Source: an uncultured Rikenellaceae bacterium (GTDB lineage: Bacteria > Bacteroidota > Bacteroidia > Bacteroidales > Rikenellaceae). Taken from it: 64,000 nucleotides of DNA. The first letter of the stretch is position 1; every line of letters starts with the position of its first letter. Position numbers and translations under genes: made by a program. Below, in pieces: positions 44,499 to 51,974 of this stretch. Under the pieces are notes generated by a model that saw only the letters and a program-made list of their open reading frames with translations, ran no database searches and had not been told where the DNA came from. The DNA is taken from contig CALYBQ010000005.1 in NCBI GenBank assembly GCA_944415565.1, positions 42,061 to 106,060 of the forward strand. The letters are read 5' to 3'.

Positions 44499-46058
44499 AT
44501 GAACGCAGTAAGAATACTCTGGGTGGACGACGAAGTCGAACTCCTCAAACCCCACATCTTCTTCCTCCAAGGGAAGGGATACGAAGTGGAAACGTCCAAC
44601 AACGGATATGACGCCATCGACATGGTCCGGCAAACACCATACGATCTCATCATACTCGACGAAATGATGCCCGGCATGACCGGACTGGAGACGCTTCCCG
44701 CGATCAAGGAGATACGCCCCACCACGCCGGTCATAATGGTCACGAAGAGCGAGGAGGAGAACATAATGAACAAGGCCATCGGCTCCAAGATAGCCGACTA
44801 CCTCATCAAGCCCATCAACCCCAACCAAGTACTGCTTTCCATAAAGAAAAACGTCCACCAGCAACAGCTGGTCACAGAGCAGACCACAGCCGACTACCGC
44901 GCCGAGTTCGGCAACATATCTTCGTTACTCGGACAGGCGGACACGTTCGACGACTGGGTCAATATATACCGTAAACTGGTCAGTTGGGAAATAGAGTTGG
45001 AGAGTTCGAACGACGAAAGCATCAAGGAGATCTTGGCATACCAGAAGAACGAGGCGAACAACGAATTCGCCAAATTCGTGCGCCGCAACTACGCCGACTG
45101 GATAAACCGCCGAAGCAACGACACACCCACGATGTCCCATACGCTGATGCGGACCGACATCTTCCCCGTCGCCGACAAGAACAACAAAACCACACTGCTG
45201 CTGATAGACAATTTCCGCTACGACCAGTGGCGCACGATAAGTTCCATGCTGCGGGGATGGTACGACGTAGAGCGTGAGGATTTCTACTGTTCGATACTGC
45301 CTACGGCCACTCAATACGCCCGCAACGCCATATTCGCGGGGCTTATGCCGCTCGCCATCGACAAACTGATGCCGAACCTCTGGCTTAACGATAACGAAGA
45401 AGGCGGCAAGAACCAGTACGAAGAGGATTTCCTCAAACGCCAACTCCAGTCGAACGGCAAGACATATAAAACCACGTTCGACAAACTGGTGCGCCCCGAA
45501 GCCGGCCGTAAACTGATAGACAACATCAACCGCATCTACGATGCCGATTTCTCTGTCATCGTGTACAACTTCCTCGACATCCTCTCGCACGCACGTACCG
45601 AAACAGAGATCATCCGCGAACTCACAGAGGACGAAGCGGCATTCCGTTCGCTCACCCGCTCTTGGTTCGAACACTCGGACCTGTTCATACTACTCAAACT
45701 GCTTTCGGAACGAGGCCACAAGGTCATAATCACCACCGACCACGGGACCATTAGGGTAGACAATCCGGTTAAGGTCGTGGGCGACCGGGAGACATCGACC
45801 AACCTGCGCTATAAGACCGGGCGCAACCTGCAATACAACGAAAAGGAGATGTTCGTAATCACCAAACCCGAAGAGGTGCAACTGCCCAAAAGCAACATAA
45901 CCTCAACGTATGTATTCGCCTACAACCGCGATTTCTTTGTATATCCCAACGACACCAACCGATTCGTGCGCTACTATCGCAACACGTTCCAGCACGGCGG
46001 CATTTCGATGGAAGAGATGATCGTCCCGTTCATCGTACTGAAACCAAAGAACGCATAG
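44499..46058 (+). CDS. porX: PorX-type response regulator with PglZ effector domain
   Basis: Response regulator of the type IX secretion system network. A receiver domain at about 1-120 holds the acidic pair Asp10-Asp11, the phospho-acceptor Asp54 (IILDEMMPG) and Lys83. The C-terminal part (about 200-519) is a PglZ (alkaline-phosphatase-like) domain with metal-binding motifs such as LLLIDNFRYD and TTDHGTIR. In Porphyromonas PorX partners with the sensor PorY and binds SigP; neither is in this window. The open frame begins at a TTG (44493), but the ATG at 44499 fits the family (519 residues). Confidence 0.93.
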   Translation: MNAVRILWVDDEVELLKPHIFFLQGKGYEVETSNNGYDAIDMVRQTPYDLIILDEMMPGMTGLETLPAIKEIRPTTPVIMVTKSEEENIMNKAIGSKIADYLIKPINPNQVLLSIKKNVHQQQLVTEQTTADYRAEFGNISSLLGQADTFDDWVNIYRKLVSWEIELESSNDESIKEILAYQKNEANNEFAKFVRRNYADWINRRSNDTPTMSHTLMRTDIFPVADKNNKTTLLLIDNFRYDQWRTISSMLRGWYDVEREDFYCSILPTATQYARNAIFAGLMPLAIDKLMPNLWLNDNEEGGKNQYEEDFLKRQLQSNGKTYKTTFDKLVRPEAGRKLIDNINRIYDADFSVIVYNFLDILSHARTETEIIRELTEDEAAFRSLTRSWFEHSDLFILLKLLSERGHKVIITTDHGTIRVDNPVKVVGDRETSTNLRYKTGRNLQYNEKEMFVITKPEEVQLPKSNITSTYVFAYNRDFFVYPNDTNRFVRYYRNTFQHGGISMEEMIVPFIVLKPKNA

Positions 46059-46143
46059 ACCGGAATTTACAGCTGCTTATACGACACCGATATGTAATTT
46101 CGGGCAAACCTGACAAGCATACCGCAAAACTAACGAAGCAAAA

Positions 46144-46181
46144 ACACCCTTGTGCTATGACGGCACAAGGGTGTAATTATT
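46144..46181 (+). terminator. Intrinsic terminator after porX
   Basis: ACACCCTTGTGC (46144-46155) with GCACAAGGGTGT (46163-46174), 7-nt loop, then AATTATT. It lies 86 nt past the porX stop. Confidence 0.75.
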
Positions 46182-46279
46182 GGCTCCTACCTCCACAAAG
46201 CAGCACAACCGCCGCCCATAATAAATTGAAGCGACTCAATTTCTTATTAAGAATTATGAAAAGAGAGAGGTTTTCTTTT

Positions 46280-46287
46280 TAATTTTG
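46280..46287 (+). promoter_or_regulatory. -7 element of tsaE
   Basis: TAATTTTG matches TAnnTTTG and ends just 5 nt before the tsaE ATG, so transcription should begin at or next to the start codon. A TTATG 21 nt upstream is a poor -33 match. Confidence 0.5.
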
Positions 46288-46292
46288 CACAC

Positions 46293-46721
46293 ATGGAAAC
46301 AATCAAACTCGACTCGATAGAGGACCTGCCCGACGCAGCGGAGCATCTGCTCGACGTGATCCGCAAACGCGGCATTTCGGTAGTGGCGCTTTTCGGTCCT
46401 ATGGGGGCCGGCAAAACCACGCTCATACGGGAGATGGCCTCGCAGATGGGGGTGGAGGATACGGTCACGAGCCCGACTTTCGCCCTGATAAACCAATATA
46501 TGGATGCCGAAGGCAATACGATAAACCATTTCGATTTTTACCGCATCAATAAGTTATCGGAAGCATACGATATGGGGTACGAAGAGTATTTTTACAGCGG
46601 CGACTTGTGTCTCGTAGAATGGCCCGAAAAAATCGAAGAGCTCCTGCCCGACGACGCTTTGCGCGTCACCATCTCTCCGGACCCGGAAGACGAAGACAGC
46701 AGGACCATAACGATAGAATAA
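46293..46721 (+). CDS. tsaE: tRNA t6A-modification ATPase TsaE
   Basis: P-loop ATPase that drives turnover of the TsaBDE complex, which adds threonylcarbamoyl to A37 of tRNAs reading ANN codons. Walker A is GPMGAGKTT (35-43), followed by SPTFALINQY and the EWPEK motif near residue 110. The length, 142 residues, is right. It stands alone after porX, with a terminator between them, and its -7 box is almost on the ATG. Confidence 0.95.
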   Translation: METIKLDSIEDLPDAAEHLLDVIRKRGISVVALFGPMGAGKTTLIREMASQMGVEDTVTSPTFALINQYMDAEGNTINHFDFYRINKLSEAYDMGYEEYFYSGDLCLVEWPEKIEELLPDDALRVTISPDPEDEDSRTITIE

Positions 46722-46898
46722 ACTCCGCGACTACACCCCCATTTAAGTTATCGCCAGAATTGTTGTGTCTTAACAGCCGCTTCCAACAACTCTGCGCCCA
46801 AACCCGCAGGTATTCTCTCCCCGCTCTAAGAAAAATAGCAGCTGCATAATCGTCAGACAAGCTATGTACATGTCACGACTGGCAATCTGCTAACCCGA

Positions 46899-47963
46899 TT
46901 ATTTTCTCAACACCTCAGGCGCCTTGTCCTCTCCGGCGGCGGGGACAGAATATTTAACACTCCGGCTACCGTAATGTTTCGAGAGGCTGTTGCCCCATTT
47001 ATTCAAAGTAACTAACACCTTAACTATAAAGAAACAGGATTTGTGCGTATAAAGCGATGTCGCCCAACGCACCAGACGCGGCATCATATTCCCGACAGAC
47101 TTGCGATTATCGCGCAAACCATTGCACACAGCACGCGACAACATCTTGTCGCCCAGCCACGGATTACTCAATATACGCACATATACATAATGCCTATATG
47201 CCATGTTCACCGCCCGTTCGGGAAGATACATGCCCGAAGTGCGCTCCGCAGCATTGAATATCCCCTCGGTACAATTCAGAAAATCCTCGATATACTCATA
47301 CTTCACCCTGTCGCGCCGCATCGACCCGCTGCGTTGTATGTAATAATAATATGTATCGCGCACAACGCACAGCCCTTTATACCCCCGCCTCAAAACGACC
47401 TGTATGTTTATCAGAAAATCTTCCCATAACGTTATCTGCGGAAACCATACCAGTCCTTCCATGAGCTCTCGCTTGTATAATTTACCGGCTGCGGCGGCGA
47501 ACACCTTGTCCAACAACAACCCTTCGGCAAACTCCTCCGGCGAGAGGAAGTCAACACCGGGACTCTGTAACACACATCCCGTTGTGCCGCACACTTTCAT
47601 CAACTCTCCGGTAGCGGAATCACACCCCGACCGCAAGACAGCTCCCACAAGTTTTTCGATATAATCGGGATGAATATAGTCGTCGCCGTCTATCCAACAT
47701 ATGTACTCTCCGCGCGACTCCTCCACACCGCGTTTCCGAGTCAACGGCAATCCTTCGTTATCTTTAGAAATTATGCGTACACGGCTGTCGGCGGCCGCGA
47801 ACCGCTCGGCAACGGCCAGAGAACCGTCCGTACTACCGTCGTCAACCACAAGTATCTCCAGATTACCATAAGTCTGCCCTGTCAGCGACAGGAGACAGTC
47901 GCCGAGATAAAGCTCAAGGTTATAAACCGTTACGATTACAGATACCAGCGGAAACTCTTTCAA
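46899..47963 (-). CDS. Family 2 glycosyltransferase (second of a tandem pair)
   Basis: Inverting GT-A enzyme; likely adds a sugar to a surface glycan. VSVIVTVYNLELYL (7-20) starts the fold, the nucleotide-binding DDGSTDGS follows near residue 41, and the metal-binding DGDD lies near 95. It is 354 residues and about as long as its upstream neighbour, with the same order of motifs and a similar C-terminal half, so the two look like ancient duplicates. No other glycan genes (flippase, polymerase, sugar-nucleotide enzymes) are close. Donor and acceptor are unknown. Confidence 0.88.
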   Translation of the reverse strand: MKEFPLVSVIVTVYNLELYLGDCLLSLTGQTYGNLEILVVDDGSTDGSLAVAERFAAADSRVRIISKDNEGLPLTRKRGVEESRGEYICWIDGDDYIHPDYIEKLVGAVLRSGCDSATGELMKVCGTTGCVLQSPGVDFLSPEEFAEGLLLDKVFAAAAGKLYKRELMEGLVWFPQITLWEDFLINIQVVLRRGYKGLCVVRDTYYYYIQRSGSMRRDRVKYEYIEDFLNCTEGIFNAAERTSGMYLPERAVNMAYRHYVYVRILSNPWLGDKMLSRAVCNGLRDNRKSVGNMMPRLVRWATSLYTHKSCFFIVKVLVTLNKWGNSLSKHYGSRSVKYSVPAAGEDKAPEVLRK

Positions 47964-47987
47964 TTGACGAAATATTTTTGAAACGAC

Positions 47988-49082
47988 CTATCTTCTTTTC
48001 TTCAATTTATGCCTGACCGGCAGCTTAGCCGACGGCGGCAACATCACTCCCGTCGGATCGAACTCCAAATGGCGACGGCGCATACTCTGGCGCAAGCGCA
48101 TCACTGTCCCCATAAGGTTGATGAGCGTCTTGTTCCTTTTTTTGGGGTAAAGTTTGACACTGCTGACCACAACACCCGGTATCATACGCCGCAGTTCCTT
48201 CTCGTATAAGCACACTTCATTCCGGACCTCGGCACACAAAGGTGCGTCACCATACCATTCGTTGCGCCCTTTTTTAATATATACATACAGCCTCAACGCC
48301 CGCTCGGCTACAACACTCGCCTTCAGTCCCTCCCCATAGTCATTCGGCACGTCGGTAATCTCGGCTATCCGTTTCATGAAGTTCTCCAGATACGGAAAAC
48401 TGTCCTTCAGCCTTATCATCGACCCGGGTCTCTGGACGTAGAAATAAAATGCGTCGTCAACAAAAACTACCGAAGGCATGGACGGGTTCAGAGCAAGTTC
48501 GAGATTCAGCAGGAAATCCTCCCCAAGGCTTATATCTTCGCAATAGATCAACTCCGTCCACAAACTGCGGCGGTACAACTTTCCACCGACGGTTACGTGC
48601 CGATGCAATAGCAATATGTCGAGGAACTCCCGGTTGCTCTTCACCCCGGGAACCATGAACCCGTCGGCCGATATGTATTCCTGACGTACACGTACTCGCT
48701 GTGCCGATGCCACGTCGCAACCATTGCTTGCGACAGCATCGTACAACTTCTCTACGCAGTCCAACGAAATGTAGTCGTCGCCGTCCAGCCAAAATACGAA
48801 TTCGCCTGTGGACCTGAACAATCCGTCCCTACGGGCGGACATAAGGCCGCCGTTCTCCTTATCAACCAAAACCATACGGGAATCCCGGGCCGAAAAATCC
48901 TGCACGATGGCAAGCGAACCGTCCGTACTGCCGTCGTTAACAACAACTATTTCGAGATTGGAATACGTCTGCGCGCATACGGATTCGAGACACGGCACAA
49001 GATAACTTGCGACGTTATACACAGGGATAATGACTGATATTAGCGGTTTGGGTCGTTCCATCAGGTTTATTAAAGAGGTCAT
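47988..49082 (-). CDS. Family 2 glycosyltransferase (first of a tandem pair)
   Basis: Inverting GT-A enzyme with ISVIIPVYNV at 15-24, NDGSTDGS near residue 50 and WLDGDDYI near 104. It ends in a basic tail (RHKLKKRR) that may help membrane contact. It starts 24 bp upstream of its paralogue. ATG at 49082 gives 364 residues; an ATG seven codons later (MERPKPLIS, 49061) is the alternative start. A -7 element lies at 49152-49159. The target glycan is not known. Confidence 0.88.
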   Translation of the reverse strand: MTSLINLMERPKPLISVIIPVYNVASYLVPCLESVCAQTYSNLEIVVVNDGSTDGSLAIVQDFSARDSRMVLVDKENGGLMSARRDGLFRSTGEFVFWLDGDDYISLDCVEKLYDAVASNGCDVASAQRVRVRQEYISADGFMVPGVKSNREFLDILLLHRHVTVGGKLYRRSLWTELIYCEDISLGEDFLLNLELALNPSMPSVVFVDDAFYFYVQRPGSMIRLKDSFPYLENFMKRIAEITDVPNDYGEGLKASVVAERALRLYVYIKKGRNEWYGDAPLCAEVRNEVCLYEKELRRMIPGVVVSSVKLYPKKRNKTLINLMGTVMRLRQSMRRRHLEFDPTGVMLPPSAKLPVRHKLKKRR

Positions 49083-49151
49083 AAAGTTAATGAAAAAATA
49101 CCTATCCGGGCAATCTCCATCCCTTTATAAGGCCCCAGACATGAATTCGGA

Positions 49152-49159
49152 CAAAACTA
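49152..49159 (-). promoter_or_regulatory. -7 element of the glycosyltransferase pair
   Basis: Minus strand TAGTTTTG matches the consensus and contains the TAG stop codon of the Nudix gene. The ATG of the first glycosyltransferase is 69 nt beyond. Confidence 0.4.
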
Positions 49160-49789
49160 CGGTATGATCTTCTCCAGATGCAGGATATTTTCATCGCCCG
49201 GACAGGCAAGACGCAACACCTGTCTGACCGACGCAAAACTTTGCGAAGCACAATCCGGGACCCTCGAAACCGGAACCCACTCCACACGCGTGATGCCCTC
49301 CTCCGACTGCGGAACCGGTTCGCCCTCGCCTCCCGACATAGCGAACCACCACGTACGCTTCAATATCCATTCGCCGTTCAGCGGATAAAAATGGTATGTG
49401 GTCACGATAGGTTCGCCGGCAACGACATTCCGCAACCCTGTCTCCTCCTCGACCTCCCTTACGGCGGCGGTTATAAAACCCTCTCCCGCCTCCACATGGC
49501 CTTTCGGCAGATCCCATCGGTTGTTACGGTATATCATCAAGATTTCGTCATGCCCGTTCACCACGACACCTCCGGCGGCTTCGACCAGCCGGAACTGCAA
49601 AGCGAAATCTTTGAACGAGCGCTCCGGATCGTCCGATATTACGCAAATATTCTTGCTATTCTCAAGATTTTCCAGCATCTTTGCGATGCCGATCCGTTCG
49701 CCTGCGGCAAGCTTCACAACGCCGTCGCATCCGATAGAGGGACGGTCCGTAAAGTCGATTACCCGATCTTTATAATATACGAAATACAT
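49157..49789 (-). CDS. Nudix hydrolase
   Basis: Nudix hydrolases cleave nucleoside diphosphates linked to another group. The Nudix box GHVEAGEGF... through REVEEETGL is complete at 97-119 (pattern GX5EX7REUXEEXGU). A 70-residue N-terminal domain (MYFVYYKDRV...) before AAGGVVV resembles that of other Bacteroidota Nudix proteins. The 210-residue length therefore supports the ATG at 49789, which lies 12 bp from the divergent pyrE ATG. The substrate cannot be told. Confidence 0.9.
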   Translation of the reverse strand: MYFVYYKDRVIDFTDRPSIGCDGVVKLAAGERIGIAKMLENLENSKNICVISDDPERSFKDFALQFRLVEAAGGVVVNGHDEILMIYRNNRWDLPKGHVEAGEGFITAAVREVEEETGLRNVVAGEPIVTTYHFYPLNGEWILKRTWWFAMSGGEGEPVPQSEEGITRVEWVPVSRVPDCASQSFASVRQVLRLACPGDENILHLEKIIP

Positions 49790-49801
49790 ACTGTTGAGCT
49801 T

Positions 49802-50434
49802 ATGAAAAACACGGCGCGGGAAATAGCCCGGTCCCTATTACAAATTAAGGCAATTAAACTCAGTCCTGCAAATTTTTTTACGTGGGCATCAGGATGGCAC
49901 TCCCCCATATATTGCGATAACCGTGCGACGCTTTCGTACCCCGAGGTACGCAAACAGATATACGACGCTTTCGCGGAGCTCATCGCAGAAAAGTATCCGC
50001 AGGCCGATGTCATTGCCGGCGTCGCCACAGGAGCCATAGCTCACGGCGTACTCGTAGCCGAAAAAATGGGCAAGCCATTCATATACGTCCGTTCGGCCCC
50101 CAAGAATCACGGGCTCAGCAATCAGGTGGAAGGCGTATTCGAGAAAGGTGCGAGGGTGGTTGTGGTCGAAGACCTCGTATCGACTGGCGGCAGCTCGCTC
50201 AACGCGGTCGAAGCCCTGCGCGACGCAGGATGCGAAGTGTTGGGCATGACAGCAATCTTCACATACGGATTCCGCACGGCCGAAGAGAATTTCGCCAAGG
50301 CCGGCATAACGCTGGACACGCTCAGCAACTACAACACTATGATAGAGTTGGCTGCGGAAGACGGTTACGTGGGCTCCGAAGACTTGGCGACACTGCGCGA
50401 ATGGCGCACCGATCCGGCCAACTGGAAAAAATAA
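49802..50434 (+). CDS. pyrE: Orotate phosphoribosyltransferase PyrE
   Basis: Converts orotate and PRPP to OMP in de novo pyrimidine synthesis. The PRPP loop EDLVSTGGSS is at 123-132 and the flexible catalytic loop holds KNHG near 101-104. ATG at 49802 gives 210 residues, as in the family; the frame is open far upstream but only antisense to the Nudix gene. It shares a 12-bp gap with the Nudix gene, so its promoter must lie inside the Nudix coding sequence. An SRPBCC gene follows after 61 bp. Confidence 0.96.
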   Translation: MKNTAREIARSLLQIKAIKLSPANFFTWASGWHSPIYCDNRATLSYPEVRKQIYDAFAELIAEKYPQADVIAGVATGAIAHGVLVAEKMGKPFIYVRSAPKNHGLSNQVEGVFEKGARVVVVEDLVSTGGSSLNAVEALRDAGCEVLGMTAIFTYGFRTAEENFAKAGITLDTLSNYNTMIELAAEDGYVGSEDLATLREWRTDPANWKK

Positions 50435-50495
50435 AGTTCCATTGCAGACAGCCGACGGAAAAGCATACACGACACAGTTTTTTGACAAGCCATTC

Positions 50496-50906
50496 ATGGA
50501 AAAATACGAAAGCAAACAGCAGAGGATACTCAAACCCGCGAGTATGGTCTATTCGGTCGTATCGGACTTCTCCAACTTCACCCCTATTCTACAGGACAAG
50601 GTGGACGACTGGCAGGCGGATGCCGACACATGCTCGTTTAAGGTCAAAGGCATAACCGCACGCCTACGCATAGTAGAGCGTATCGAAAACGAACTCATCA
50701 AGATCGAAGGGGAGGACGGCTCACCTGTCGATTTTACATTCTGGATGCAGCTCAAGGAGGTGGCCGAACACGACACGAGAATGCGTATCGTACTGCATGC
50801 ACATCTCAACATGATGATGAAGATGATGATAGGCGGCAAACTCCAGCAGGCCGTAGACCAGATAGCCGAGCAGGTTGCCACGACATTCAACTCGATGCCA
50901 TACTAA
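50496..50906 (+). CDS. SRPBCC (START/polyketide cyclase-like) family protein
   Basis: A 136-residue single-domain protein of the SRPBCC fold, which binds a hydrophobic ligand in a deep pocket. It begins MEKYESKQQRI, then VYSVVSDFSNFTPIL, a common pattern in Bacteroidota members. Strands such as VDFTFWMQLKEV follow, then a C-terminal helix with a methionine-rich stretch (NMMMKMMIGG). I took the ATG at 50496, not the TTG at 50442. It lies 61 bp after pyrE and shares its terminator. Ligand unknown. Confidence 0.85.
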   Translation: MEKYESKQQRILKPASMVYSVVSDFSNFTPILQDKVDDWQADADTCSFKVKGITARLRIVERIENELIKIEGEDGSPVDFTFWMQLKEVAEHDTRMRIVLHAHLNMMMKMMIGGKLQQAVDQIAEQVATTFNSMPY

Positions 50907-50968
50907 CACGGCACGAACGAGGATTCCGGGAACAGCATTTTCACCCAAAACAAGATAACCCGTCAACG

Positions 50969-51004
50969 CATCAGGGGCTTCCGACTGGAAGCCCCTGATG
51001 TTTT
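50969..51004 (+). terminator. Terminator between pyrE-SRPBCC and the outer-membrane protein gene
   Basis: A 14-bp inverted repeat (50969-50982 with 50987-51000, core AGGGGCTTCC, 4-nt loop) then TTTT. It can also serve the convergent gene on the other strand. Confidence 0.9.
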
Positions 51005-51024
51005 ATGCCGTATGAATACGACCG

Positions 51025-51837
51025 CTATTTATCTTTCAGCAGTCTGAACGTTAGCTGGAAAGAGAACTGCGGCCAAAACTGCACCTTGCTTATTATCTTG
51101 TTGAAATCCTCGGCCCCGTCAACCTTCATAAGATCGCCCTCTACGTTTGGAGAGGTGATCTCCGGTTTGCCATGATACATAGCACCGATGTCGAACCGGA
51201 AACCTACACGCCTCTTCGGAATAGCATTACCCCAACCGATGCCGAAGTAGGGCCTCACCGAATTGACCTTCATGTAGGCGTTTGCCGAACCGTTGTCGTT
51301 CAGTTTCACCCTAACGTCACCGACCTCGAGGCTGAAATCGGAGGGATCAAGCATATCTCCGTAATTTCCTCCGGGAAACGCATCGTTGATTGCACTTCTG
51401 ATGCCGTCTACGTCGATATTTCCTTTCACATGGAACAACTTATTGCCACCGGTAAAGATACCGACCGTGATATGGAAAGCTCCGAGCCCGCCCTTGAACG
51501 GATTATAGTCCACAAGCACATGGGCTTCCGGTACTTTCAGTTTGGCTTTCAAATCGATGTCATAGTCGAAAGTCTGCTCCCCCAACTCCGGATCTATCGC
51601 TGAAAGGTCGACCGTAAGCTCGTCCATCGTGTACTTGTAAGTGTAGGGGACGACCCCGAAACCTGCACGAGCCGTAAATTTCTTTCCTAAAGGAACCGAA
51701 GCCGTAGCTCCGACACCCGTGAGTCCTGCATTGACGCTTACGCCGACATTGCTCAGGAACGACCTTTCCTGTGCCACAGACTGCGCCACGAAGACTAAAA
51801 ACATGAAAAATGAGAGGGTAAAGATTTTGAATCTCAT
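51025..51837 (-). CDS. Predicted outer-membrane beta-barrel protein of unknown function
   Basis: A signal peptide (MRFKIFTLSFFMFLVFVAQSVAQ) is followed by alternating strands with many Gly and aromatic residues, for example GVSVNAGLTGVGATASVPLG, and it ends in FSFQLTFRLLKDK. The 270 residues fit an 8- to 12-strand barrel. The middle (about 130-200) holds a less regular Gly/Asp-rich loop. I do not recognise a named family. It faces the pyrE-SRPBCC genes and follows argS, but each has its own terminator. Confidence 0.72.
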   Translation of the reverse strand: MRFKIFTLSFFMFLVFVAQSVAQERSFLSNVGVSVNAGLTGVGATASVPLGKKFTARAGFGVVPYTYKYTMDELTVDLSAIDPELGEQTFDYDIDLKAKLKVPEAHVLVDYNPFKGGLGAFHITVGIFTGGNKLFHVKGNIDVDGIRSAINDAFPGGNYGDMLDPSDFSLEVGDVRVKLNDNGSANAYMKVNSVRPYFGIGWGNAIPKRRVGFRFDIGAMYHGKPEITSPNVEGDLMKVDGAEDFNKIISKVQFWPQFSFQLTFRLLKDK

Positions 51838-51902
51838 ACTCGATTGGTTTGGGGTTAATTATACGAATCGGACAAAACGTCCAAAAAGCTTCGTAAATAT
51901 AA

Positions 51903-51943
51903 CAAAAAAATGTTACGCAACGACTTTAAAGTCATTGCGTAAC
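51903..51943 (-). terminator. Terminator of argS
   Basis: GTTACGCAA...GACTTT pairs with AAAGTC...TTGCGTAAC (51912-51943, one mismatch), followed on the minus strand by seven T. Confidence 0.85.
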
Positions 51944-51974
51944 AACAATATGCGAATAACGGCACTTTATATAC

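Noticed and set aside
49771..49776. TATAAT upstream of pyrE resembling an E. coli -10 box
   Set aside because: Bacteroidota primary sigma does not use this box; no TTGACA at the right distance.
49178..49801. Long upstream extension of the pyrE frame
   Set aside because: Antisense to the Nudix gene; the pyrE family start is at 49802.
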